Program-made: the position numbers and the translations under genes
Assembly (NCBI GenBank): GCA_016200005.1
Contig: JACQFP010000042.1
Coordinates: 1 to 64,000, forward strand
From: Verrucomicrobiota bacterium
GTDB taxonomy: Bacteria > Verrucomicrobiota > Verrucomicrobiia > Limisphaerales > PALSA-1396
Reading direction: 5' to 3'
DNA: 64,000 nt
Part shown: positions 38,060 through 45,807 of the stretch, piece by piece
How positions within the stretch are numbered: the stretch's first letter is position 1
How the letters are laid out: every line of letters begins with the position of its first letter
Notes under the pieces: generated by a model
The model's input: the letters and a program-made list of their open reading frames with translations, nothing else
Database searches by the model: none
Told to the model about the DNA's origin: nothing

Positions 38060-38428
38060 ATGCACCTCCCTCACGAAGCCGTTTTGTTGCGTATCTTTCT
38101 CGGCGAAAGCGACCGATGTAACCACCAGCCGCTCTACGAAGCCATCGTGCTCAAGGCGCGTGAAATGCATCTCGCCGGCGCGACGGTGCTGCGCGGGCCA
38201 ATGGGCTTCGGTAAATCAAGCCGACTCCATACCGCGAAGCTTCTTCGGCTTTCAATGGATCTGCCGCTGGTGATTGAGATCGTTGACACGGAAGAAACAA
38301 TCCAAGGCTTCCTGCCCGTCCTGGACAGAATGATGAGAGGCGGGTTGGTGACGTTGGAAAAGGCAAAGGTGATTGATTATCGCGGTGATCCAGATGTGCG
38401 GCCACCGCAACCTGAGGAAGCGACCTAA
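38060..38428 (+). CDS. DUF190 family protein (PII-like)
   Basis: A 122-residue cytoplasmic protein of the DUF190 family, a ferredoxin-like PII-resembling fold. Family signatures are ESDRCNHQPLYEAIVLKARE, AGATVLRGPMGFG, SSRLHTAKLLRLSMDLPLVI and EIVDTEETIQGFLP. DUF190 proteins are often linked to CrcB fluoride channels and CPA2 antiporters, which suits its place as the first gene after the fluoride riboswitch. A ribosome site, GAAAGG, at 38045-38050 lies partly in a CGAC/GTCG hairpin. Two bases separate it from the antiporter gene. Confidence 0.9.
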   Translation: MHLPHEAVLLRIFLGESDRCNHQPLYEAIVLKAREMHLAGATVLRGPMGFGKSSRLHTAKLLRLSMDLPLVIEIVDTEETIQGFLPVLDRMMRGGLVTLEKAKVIDYRGDPDVRPPQPEEAT

Positions 38429-38430
38429 AG

Positions 38431-39648
38431 ATGGAGAACATCTGGTTCATCGCCGCGTTTTGGATGGGACTGGCATTGCTGGCGAGCCTCATCTCCATCC
38501 GGCTGGGCATTTCAGTGGCCCTGATTGAAATCGTGGTAGGAGTGATTGTCGGAAACATTCACTTTGGCCAGTACCACCACCTGCTGCGCACAACGGAGTG
38601 GACTAATTTTCTCGCCATGTTAGGTAGCGGCGTTTTGACTTTTTTAGCCGGAGCGGAAATCGATCCGGCGTCCCTCCGCGCCAATCTACGCGCCAGTTTG
38701 AGTATCGGCATTCTATCCTTCCTGCTGCCATTTTTGGCGGTGTGGGCGTTTGCCCAATTCGTGCTCGGCTGGCCGCTGCATCAGGCGCAAATCGCGGGCA
38801 TCGCTTTGTCCACCACGTCGGTCGCTGTGGTGTATGCCGTAATGATTGAGGGCGGATTCAGCAACACGTCATTGGGCAAGACAATTTTAGCGGCTTGCTT
38901 CATTACCGATTTCGGCACAGTGCTGGCGCTTGGCACGTTGTTCGCCAACTTCAACATTTGGCTGCTTGCGTTCGTGGTCATTCTTTCGGTCATGCTTTGG
39001 TTCATGCCGACGTGGACGCAACTGATCATCACGCGCCTCGGCGCAACGCGGGTCAGCGAGCCAGAAGTGAAGTTTCTGTTTCTGGTTTTGTTTTTTCTCG
39101 GTGGCCTGGCATCCACAGCCAAAAGTGAAGCAGTGCTGCCGGCTTATCTCGTCGGACTCGTCGTGGCGGGGGTATTTCTGCGCGACAAAACCCTGGTTCA
39201 TCGGATGCGCAGCATCGCATTTACGATCTTTACGCCGTTTTATTTTATCAAAGCGGGCCTGTATGTTTCACTGCCTGCGTTGTGGGCGGCGCTGGGAATC
39301 ATCATGGTGTTGCTGGCGCTCAAACTGGTGACGAAGTTCATTGGCGTCTGGCCGTTGACGAAAGTGTTTTACATGCGGACGCGCGAGGCCAACTACACCA
39401 CGCTGCTCATGGCAACGGGTCTGACCTTCGGTACCATCTCCGCTCTGTTCGGTCTGCAAAATAAAATTATTGACCAGACGCAATACACCGTGCTCGTGAC
39501 CGTGGTGATTTTGAGCGCGTTCGTGCCAACGCTCATCGCGCAGAAGTTTTTCCAGCCGCGCCTCAAAGTGATGATTGCCTGGGGCCGGCTTTATCAACGC
39601 AAGATCAATGGGAAATCAAGTGCTCAACCCATTCCAACGAAAGGCTAG
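38431..39648 (+). CDS. Cation:proton antiporter (CPA2, KefB/NapA-like)
   Basis: A 405-residue membrane protein with about 12 helices. It shows LTFLAGAEIDPASLRANL, the substrate-region helix STTSVAVVYAVMIEGG, and ACFITDFGTVLALG, where the aspartate should be ion-binding. It is a transporter without the C-terminal TrkA-N domain of the larger KefB proteins. Fluoride riboswitches are known to control Na+/H+-type antiporters in other bacteria. In the absence of CrcB or a CLC-F channel here it is the best candidate for the fluoride-protection function, by direct or indirect ion exchange. Substrate not shown by sequence. Confidence 0.9.
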   Translation: MENIWFIAAFWMGLALLASLISIRLGISVALIEIVVGVIVGNIHFGQYHHLLRTTEWTNFLAMLGSGVLTFLAGAEIDPASLRANLRASLSIGILSFLLPFLAVWAFAQFVLGWPLHQAQIAGIALSTTSVAVVYAVMIEGGFSNTSLGKTILAACFITDFGTVLALGTLFANFNIWLLAFVVILSVMLWFMPTWTQLIITRLGATRVSEPEVKFLFLVLFFLGGLASTAKSEAVLPAYLVGLVVAGVFLRDKTLVHRMRSIAFTIFTPFYFIKAGLYVSLPALWAALGIIMVLLALKLVTKFIGVWPLTKVFYMRTREANYTTLLMATGLTFGTISALFGLQNKIIDQTQYTVLVTVVILSAFVPTLIAQKFFQPRLKVMIAWGRLYQRKINGKSSAQPIPTKG

Positions 39649-39651
39649 GTT

Positions 39652-40077
39652 ATGTTCAGGAAAATTCTCGTCGGTTATGACGGTTCAAAAGGCGGGAAAG
39701 CCGCTCTGCAGCGTGCCGCGGTCATCGCCAAGGAATTCACCGCTGAAATCACCGCGCTTTGGGTGCGTGAACCGCTGCCGCGCTACTCTGATCTGCCAGG
39801 CGAATACGAGGAAGAGTCGGAAGCGGCGGACGAATACTTCCAAGCACGCCAAAAGGAAGTCCAAGGTGTCGCCGTGCAACACGGTATCAACATCCCATGC
39901 GAAACCCGCCGAGGCCATCCAGCCAAAACGATTGTGAAATTCGCCGATGACGGCAGGTACGACCTGATCGTCATCGGACACAGCGATCATTCCGAATTGT
40001 GGGGACGATTGCTCGGGGACACCGCCGACCGTATCAGCGACCACGCCCATTGCAGCGTGTTGATTGTAAAACAGTGA
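39652..40077 (+). CDS. Universal stress protein, UspA family
   Basis: A 141-residue cytoplasmic Usp domain. It begins with FRKILVGYDGSKGGKAALQRA and ends with the ATP-loop region VIGHSDHSELWGRLLGD and the strand HCSVLIVK. The central part has a charged extension, ESEAADEYFQAR. UspA genes are known members of fluoride riboswitch regulons. Three bases separate it from the antiporter stop. Its biochemical role is unknown. Confidence 0.92.
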   Translation: MFRKILVGYDGSKGGKAALQRAAVIAKEFTAEITALWVREPLPRYSDLPGEYEEESEAADEYFQARQKEVQGVAVQHGINIPCETRRGHPAKTIVKFADDGRYDLIVIGHSDHSELWGRLLGDTADRISDHAHCSVLIVKQ

Positions 40078-40108
40078 CTAACGTTCTATCGAGTTTGGCA
40101 GTCGGCTT

Positions 40109-40828
40109 ATGAATGCGTCGTTTCAATTCGTCGGAAGGACGCGAGAAGTTGCGCAGCTCGAAAAACTGTACTCAGAACGCAAGCATGTGCTGATTCTCGG
40201 CCTGGCCGGGACGGGGAAAACCGCCCTCATCAGTCACGTCCGTAAAACCCTGCCGGTGATTGTCTGCCCGCACACCACCAAAATGACTGAGGCTTGCGAC
40301 GCGCTCGAAAATGAACTCGGTTTGCACCCGGAAAGTTTCAAACTCATTCAGCGAAAGCAAAAGCTGTTCAAAGTTTTGGCGGAGGCGAGACGGACAGTTG
40401 TCTTTGACGGCGTGACGTGGACGACGCCCAAGCTCAGTGCTTTCCTTGATTGCGTGAGCGAGCGCGTGCCTGTCTGGATTTGTTGCCGCTCAGAACACTC
40501 TTGGGACATCGGCCACTTCTGGCCATTCCTTTGGAAATTCGTCCGCGTCGGACTTCAGCCGTTCCAATTGTCCGAGACGCGCTCGCTCGTGAAAGCCGCC
40601 GTGCAAAGTGGAGCGATTCCGCCTGATGCCACGCATGTCATCAAGGAATTGCATCATCTTTCTGCGGGAATCCCGCTTGTCCTCCGCGAGTTGTTCGACG
40701 AACTGGCCACGCGGAAATACGACCCGAAGAATCCTTTCGACCTTCGGCTGCTGGATTTGGACCGTCGCATCCACGAAATTTTCCCGACGGCAACCGCGCT
40801 CGGATCGAAATCAAACCCGACGTTATGA
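40109..40828 (+). CDS. AAA-type P-loop ATPase of unknown role
   Basis: A 239-residue protein with the opening FVGRTREVAQLEKLY, typical of STAND/AAA ATPases, and the Walker A loop GLAGTGKT at residues 31-38. A sensor-like segment, LQPFQLSETRSLVKAA, and HHLSAGIPLVLRELFDEL follow. It stops short of the usual C-terminal domains, so it is a minimal nucleotide-binding module. It is the fourth gene of the riboswitch operon. No family I know places such a protein in fluoride response, so the function is open. Confidence 0.8.
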   Translation: MNASFQFVGRTREVAQLEKLYSERKHVLILGLAGTGKTALISHVRKTLPVIVCPHTTKMTEACDALENELGLHPESFKLIQRKQKLFKVLAEARRTVVFDGVTWTTPKLSAFLDCVSERVPVWICCRSEHSWDIGHFWPFLWKFVRVGLQPFQLSETRSLVKAAVQSGAIPPDATHVIKELHHLSAGIPLVLRELFDELATRKYDPKNPFDLRLLDLDRRIHEIFPTATALGSKSNPTL

Positions 40829-41241
40829 ATGAAGTGACTGTGGCATTGCTGGCCGCCTGCGTCGCCGGGTTTATGGCGATGATGGTTCGGGCGGGCATCT
40901 CTCCAAACCTTCGCGTGGCTATTCGCACCACATTAATTCTGGCGCTGGTTTGGATTTTTGCGTATGCGAATCAAAAACCCATATCCTTACTGGCGTTGTC
41001 CTGGTCTGTGCGGTGCATGGTGGTACTCTCCGGTCTTGCGATCGCTTTGGCTTGGTTTTTTCATTTTCGCGGGTTGCGACAACCGGAGACGCCAAGTGTT
41101 GCACCGATGGACAGAATAAACGTGCTCTTCGCCGCGCTTTTTGCCGTCTTGCTGCTTTACGGTCCCTCTGCTCAACGTTTCGGCTTGGGAGCATTGCTCC
41201 TGGTTAGCGGCGCGCTCATCTTGTCCTGGAACCGTAATTGA
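40825..41241 (+). CDS. Half-size EamA-domain membrane protein
   Basis: A 138-residue protein with five predicted membrane helices. Its pattern AIRTTLILALVWIFAYAN, LSGLAIALAWFFHFRGLR, VAPMDRINVLFAALFAVLLL and a final LLLVSGALIL matches single EamA (drug/metabolite transporter) domains that work as dimers. It overlaps the ATPase stop by four bases (ATGA), so translation is coupled. Substrate unknown. Confidence 0.75.
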   Translation: MNEVTVALLAACVAGFMAMMVRAGISPNLRVAIRTTLILALVWIFAYANQKPISLLALSWSVRCMVVLSGLAIALAWFFHFRGLRQPETPSVAPMDRINVLFAALFAVLLLYGPSAQRFGLGALLLVSGALILSWNRN

Positions 41242-41242
41242 T

Positions 41243-41683
41243 GTGAACGAGAATCACGAACGTCATCTCATTTCAACGTTCCGGTACGTGGACAATTTGA
41301 TGTCCGAAGCCGAACGTATTCTTGCGACGGCAGGCTTAGCCTCGCCGTTTCGGGAATACACGCAGGACTACACGCCGACGCAGCGCCAAGTGATTCATGG
41401 TTGCCTCCTCCGCGTGCGCGAGGATATGCGGCGGATAATGACGGACTTGAAAATCACCCGAACCGTGCCGACTTGCGGCGCGCTTTGGGCGGCACGCGGC
41501 CACCTCGCTTTTGCCAGCATCGCCGTTGCGGAACTGGAGCCGAAGCGAATGCGCGGCTACGGCGAACTCTCGGACGCCGACAAAAAAGCGCTCGACGGCG
41601 TCGTCGCCGAGTTGTCCAGTGAACTAGACCGTTTGATGGCTTATCTCGATAAAGGCTCGGCTTCCGACGCCAGGGTTGCGTGA
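41243..41683 (+). CDS. Helical protein of unknown function
   Basis: A 146-residue protein starting at GTG 41243, two bases after the previous stop. An open frame upstream to 41141 overlaps the EamA gene and is not needed. The sequence is mostly alpha-helical with many charged residues (LMSEAERILATAG, MTDLKITRTVPTCGALW, LSSELDRLMAYLDKG) and no recognised domain. It is the last gene of the riboswitch operon by spacing. Confidence 0.7.
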   Translation: MNENHERHLISTFRYVDNLMSEAERILATAGLASPFREYTQDYTPTQRQVIHGCLLRVREDMRRIMTDLKITRTVPTCGALWAARGHLAFASIAVAELEPKRMRGYGELSDADKKALDGVVAELSSELDRLMAYLDKGSASDARVA

Positions 41684-41728
41684 TAGTCGGTTCGAGGAGA
41701 AGCGCGCGGAGTCGCTGGATGAGTGAGC

Positions 41729-42043
41729 TTATTTCGATTCGAGATTGAGGGCTTTGGTTGCCCAGCGAGCCAGATCCTCGTGGTCTTCCAACACAAACGC
41801 GGGAACTTCGTAATAATTCTTCAGCTTCTGCTTCTTGCCCGGCCTAAAGGGCTTCATTCGTTCGTCCAGGTAATCCTCCACGGTGTGTTCGTCCGTTTTG
41901 AAATAAAGCTTGCCGTCGTGAATGATGCCAAAGAAGCGCGCGTCCGCATAAAGCCCATAACCGCCAAACATGGGGCGGCACTGCACATCCGGATTTTCGC
42001 GCAATTGATCCAGCACGAAATTCTTAAACGACTCTGCTTTCAT
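41729..42043 (-). CDS. TfoX N-terminal domain protein
   Basis: A 104-residue protein. ATG 42043 gives MKAESFKNFVLDQL. The TfoX/Sxy N-domain signatures are CRPMFGGYGLYADARFFGIIHDGKLYFKTDE and the end FVLEDHEDLARWA. The domain occurs in competence regulators but stand-alone forms like this one are widespread and of unknown role. An open frame continues upstream to 42253 without the domain and is not included. Transcribed towards the riboswitch operon. Confidence 0.85.
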   Translation of the reverse strand: MKAESFKNFVLDQLRENPDVQCRPMFGGYGLYADARFFGIIHDGKLYFKTDEHTVEDYLDERMKPFRPGKKQKLKNYYEVPAFVLEDHEDLARWATKALNLESK

Positions 42044-42245
42044 CCGTTGTTCGGCAAAAATTAGTGGACGGTCTGCGGCTGGTGGCACTTCAAACCGGTC
42101 CGCGCCTTGATTGTCGGTGACGAGCCGACGAAGATGCAACAAGTTTTTGAATGGTGTTTCCAGCGCACCGGAATATTCTGGTCGTTCAGGGGTTATTGAT
42201 TGAACACCGCCATGAAATTCCGCTATCGTTGTTGTCTGACTGAGT

Positions 42246-44174
42246 ATGCGCAAACTGTTGTCTCATCGTTTGGGGGGCGTGGCCCTCTTTTACGTTATCT
42301 TTCTGGCCGTTGCCCTGGGCATCCGGCTGGTCCTGCTGTTTCATTCGTGGCGCAACATGGATCTACACCCGCTGAAGCTGGCCGGCGTCTTCGCTTACAG
42401 CTTCCTCTTCGATCTGGCGACGGCTTCCTGCTTTACCATCCCGATGATTCTGTATCTGGCGCTGCTGCCGCAACGCTGGTTTGCCAGCCGTGTGCACCGC
42501 TTTCTCAGCGCGACATTTTATTTTGTATGCCTCTACGGTTTGATATTTGTGGCCGCTGCCGAATGGTTTTTCTGGGAGGAGTTTAGTGCGCGATTCAATT
42601 TCATCGCCGTCGATTACCTCGTCTATACCACCGAAGTCATCGGCAACATCCAGGAATCCTATCCACTGCCGCTGATCTTTAGTGGACTGTTCGTCGTCAC
42701 CGCGCTGCTCTTCTACGGTTTTTGGAAAACCGGGTGTTTGCGAATCTGGCAACAATCGCAGTCCGGATGGCGAAGTCGTTGGGTTTGGGCCGTCGTGCTT
42801 CTCATCCCGCCAATCTTCTTCACTCTCGTACTCAACAACCGTCAAGTGCCCGAATTTGGCAACGTGTTCAACCAGGAGCTGGCCAAGGACGGCATTTACT
42901 CCTTTTTTGCTGCCTATCGGGAGAATGAACTCAGTTACGACCGGTTTTACCCCACGCTCGACGACCAAGTGGCCTTTGGGCGTCTGCGTAAATTGTTGCG
43001 GACGGACAACGCCCAATTGCTTTCGGAAGAACCCACCGACATCACGCGCTCTATCAAGAACGAGGGCGAGGAGAAACGTTACAACGTCATTCAAATCACG
43101 GTCGAAAGCCTGAGCGCCAAGTTTCTCGGTGCGCTGGGCAATCGCAAACACCTCACTCCGAATCTCGACGCGCTGGCCGAACAGAGCCTGTTCTTCACCA
43201 ATTTCTACGCTACCGGCACCCGGACAGTGCGCGGCATGGAAGCCTTGGTCCTCTCGCTGCCGCCCACGCCCGGCCAATCCATTGTCCGCCGACCGGGCAA
43301 CGAGCAAATGTTCACACTCGGCTCGGTGTTGCGATCGCGGGGCTACGACACGGCATTCATCTACGGTGGCTTTGGCTATTTCGACAACATGAATTATTTT
43401 TTCGAGCACAACGGTTACAAGCTGGTTGATCGCGCCTCGGTGCCGAAAAGCGAGATCACATTCGGCAATGTCTGGGGCGCGTGCGACGAAGACCTGTTCA
43501 ACTGGGCGCTCAAAGAGGCGGACTCATCCTATGCGAAAGGCAAACCGTTTCATCACTTCGTCATGACCACGTCCAATCATCGGCCTTTCACCTTTCCCGG
43601 CGGCAAGATTGACATTCCGTCGCACACCGGCCGGCACGGCGCGGTCAAATACACCGATTACGCGATCGGCGAATTGTTGCGCAAGGCGCGGGAGAAACCG
43701 TGGTTCACCAACACGCTGTTCGTCATCGTCGCCGACCACTGCGCCAGCAGCGCCGGCAAGACCGCGCTGCCCGTTGACGGCTACGCGATTCCGCTTTTCA
43801 TTTATAATCCCTACCTGATCCAACCCCGGAAGGTGGCGGCGCTGTGCAGCCAGATTGACTTTGCACCCACCATGCTCGGATTGCTCAACTGGTCTTATCC
43901 CAGCCGTTTTTTTGGAAAGGACATTCTCAAAATGCAACCGTCCGATGAGCGCGCTTTCATCGCGAATTATCAAAAGCTGGGCTACCTGCAAAAGAACCGA
44001 TTGGCAATACTTCAACCCGTGCGAAAAAAGAATCTCTATCAATACGATCACGCCAAGGAGAGCCTTGTTTCCACAACGCCCGACGAAGAATTCCTGAACG
44101 ACACCATTGCTTACTATCAGACGGCGAGTTACCTCTTCACGCATCATTTGGACAGGGAAATTGAAGCGAAATAG
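42246..44174 (+). CDS. LTA-synthase-like membrane sulfatase/phosphoglycerol transferase
   Basis: A 642-residue protein with five N-terminal helices (residues 10-230) and a periplasmic alkaline-phosphatase-fold domain. The latter has QITVESLSAKFLG with the metal Glu, the nucleophile Thr in TGTRTVRGMEAL near residue 325, HHFVMTTSNHRPF and FVIVADHC. The group transfers phosphoglycerol to membrane glycolipids or periplasmic glucans (LtaS, OpgB). In a Gram-negative-type cell an OpgB-like role on a periplasmic glycan or surface sugar is more likely than lipoteichoic acid. ATG 42246. A long inverted repeat follows the stop. Confidence 0.88.
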   Translation: MRKLLSHRLGGVALFYVIFLAVALGIRLVLLFHSWRNMDLHPLKLAGVFAYSFLFDLATASCFTIPMILYLALLPQRWFASRVHRFLSATFYFVCLYGLIFVAAAEWFFWEEFSARFNFIAVDYLVYTTEVIGNIQESYPLPLIFSGLFVVTALLFYGFWKTGCLRIWQQSQSGWRSRWVWAVVLLIPPIFFTLVLNNRQVPEFGNVFNQELAKDGIYSFFAAYRENELSYDRFYPTLDDQVAFGRLRKLLRTDNAQLLSEEPTDITRSIKNEGEEKRYNVIQITVESLSAKFLGALGNRKHLTPNLDALAEQSLFFTNFYATGTRTVRGMEALVLSLPPTPGQSIVRRPGNEQMFTLGSVLRSRGYDTAFIYGGFGYFDNMNYFFEHNGYKLVDRASVPKSEITFGNVWGACDEDLFNWALKEADSSYAKGKPFHHFVMTTSNHRPFTFPGGKIDIPSHTGRHGAVKYTDYAIGELLRKAREKPWFTNTLFVIVADHCASSAGKTALPVDGYAIPLFIYNPYLIQPRKVAALCSQIDFAPTMLGLLNWSYPSRFFGKDILKMQPSDERAFIANYQKLGYLQKNRLAILQPVRKKNLYQYDHAKESLVSTTPDEEFLNDTIAYYQTASYLFTHHLDREIEAK

Positions 44175-44211
44175 TCGTCACCATTACTGTGCGGAATTCT
44201 CGCTCTTCAAA

Positions 44212-44279
44212 TAGCCGCCGAAGTGATGAGTCGGAGTGGACGGTTCATCGTTTGGTCCGTCTCGTTACTCCGGCGGCTA
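44212..44279. repeat. Inverted repeat between convergent genes
   Basis: Arms 44212-44235 and 44256-44279 match at 20 of 24 positions by hand count, the outer nine (TAGCCGCCG/CGGCGGCTA) perfectly. It lies between the stop of the LTA-synthase-like gene and the stop of the DUF1501 gene and could serve as a terminator for both. Confidence 0.75.
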
Positions 44280-44295
44280 CCTATTCAACGGTCCA

Positions 44296-45780
44296 TTAAG
44301 CCAAAACTTCGCGGATCACCTGCCCATGCACATCAGTGAGGCGACGTTCGATGCCGTTGTGATAGAAGCTCAGGCGCTCGTGATCCAATCCCAGCAGATG
44401 CAGAATGGTGGCGTGAAGATCGTAAATGGTCGCAATGTTCTCCGCGGCTTGATAACCAAATTCATCCGTGGCGCCGTAACTGAAGGCGCGTTTCACCCCG
44501 GCGCCGGTCATCCAAACCGTGAATCCCTTCGGATTGTGATCGCGCCCGTTGGCGCCCTTTTGAAACGTCGGCATCCGACCAAACTCCGTCGTCCAGACGA
44601 CCAGCGTATCCTCCAACAAACCCCTGCCCTTCAAATCGCGCAACAGGGCAGCGGTAGGTTGATCGAAGATCGCCGCGTGGATTGAGTATTGTTCCTTCAG
44701 TTTTCGATGCCCGTCCCAGTTGCCGACACCTTCGCCCATCGCATAAGAGCCGTTGAAGAGTTGAACGAACCGCACGTCACGCTCCAGCAACCGGCGAGCG
44801 AGCAGGCAATTTTTTGCATAACCCGCCTTGAGCTTGTTGGCATCGTTGACGCCATACAACTCGCGGGTGACGGCGCTTTCCCCGGATAAATCGCTGACCT
44901 CCGCGGCGCGCAATTGCATCTTGGCTGCCAGTTCGTAACTGGCAATCCGCGCGCTGAGGTCGGTGTCGCCCGGATGTTTCTCAAGATGTTTGTCGTTGAT
45001 GAATTTCAAAAAATCGCGCGTGGAGGTTGCGGCGCTTTCGCTAATCTGCTCAGGACGGTTCAGATTGGGAATCGGTTTGTCGGCATTGAAGGCCGTACCC
45101 TGAAAAACCGCCGGCAGAAAAGCCGAGGCCCATTGGCGCGGGCCGATTTGCGGCACGCCGCGCGGATCGGGAATGGCAACAAAGGCAGGTAGATCACTGC
45201 ACTCGGTCCCCAGCGCGTAGGAAACCCACGCGCCCATGCTCGGAAAACCGTCCAGCGTGAAGCCGGTGCTCATCTGGTTTTCCGCCGGACCATGCGTGTT
45301 GCTCTTGGCGGTCATGGAATGAATGAAGCACAGGTCATCCGCCAGTTCCGCCAGGTTGGGGAACAGGTCGGAAATGTATTTGCCGCTTTGCCCGCGTGGT
45401 TTGAATTCCCAGATCGGCTTGACGAGATTGCCCTGCTCGCCTTGAAACGTGATGAGCTTTTCATTGCCCGGCAGCGGCCTGCCATCCATCTTGATCAACT
45501 CCGGTTTGTGATCCCACGCGTCAAGATGACTACATGCGCCGGAACAAAAGATCAGCAACACGCGTTTAGCTTTCGCCGGAAAATGCGGCGGCCGCGCAGC
45601 CAACGGCGCCTCCGGACGGACTTGCGGTCGGATCGGCGAACGATCTCTTTCCGCCGCCATCAAACCTTGCTCGCCAAGCAACGTCGCCAGCGCAATGCCG
45701 CCCAAACCCGTCCCGGCAAATTGCAGAAACGTGCGTCGGTCGAGCAACCGACGACCGGCATGGGAAAGCTCGGTGCTCAT
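44296..45780 (-). CDS. DUF1501 family protein with Tat-type leader
   Basis: A 494-residue exported protein. A twin-arginine-like leader, [19 protein letters not shown], is followed by the alkaline-phosphatase-fold DUF1501 domain: [54 protein letters not shown] and [13 protein letters not shown]. These proteins are abundant in Planctomycetes and Verrucomicrobia and nearly always accompany a DUF1549/DUF1553 protein, here the gene just upstream (27 bases between). The substrate is unproven, although complex polysaccharides are suspected. ATG 45780. Confidence 0.93.
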   Translation of the reverse strand: MSTELSHAGRRLLDRRTFLQFAGTGLGGIALATLLGEQGLMAAERDRSPIRPQVRPEAPLAARPPHFPAKAKRVLLIFCSGACSHLDAWDHKPELIKMDGRPLPGNEKLITFQGEQGNLVKPIWEFKPRGQSGKYISDLFPNLAELADDLCFIHSMTAKSNTHGPAENQMSTGFTLDGFPSMGAWVSYALGTECSDLPAFVAIPDPRGVPQIGPRQWASAFLPAVFQGTAFNADKPIPNLNRPEQISESAATSTRDFLKFINDKHLEKHPGDTDLSARIASYELAAKMQLRAAEVSDLSGESAVTRELYGVNDANKLKAGYAKNCLLARRLLERDVRFVQLFNGSYAMGEGVGNWDGHRKLKEQYSIHAAIFDQPTAALLRDLKGRGLLEDTLVVWTTEFGRMPTFQKGANGRDHNPKGFTVWMTGAGVKRAFSYGATDEFGYQAAENIATIYDLHATILHLLGLDHERLSFYHNGIERRLTDVHGQVIREVLA

Positions 45781-45807
45781 AATGAAACAGCAAACGCTGT
45801 GAAGTGC

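Noticed and set aside
38431-39648. Antiporter gene as a CrcB or CLC-F fluoride channel
   Set aside because: It has about 12 helices and a CPA2-type motif set. CrcB is about 125 residues with four helices, and CLC motifs are absent.
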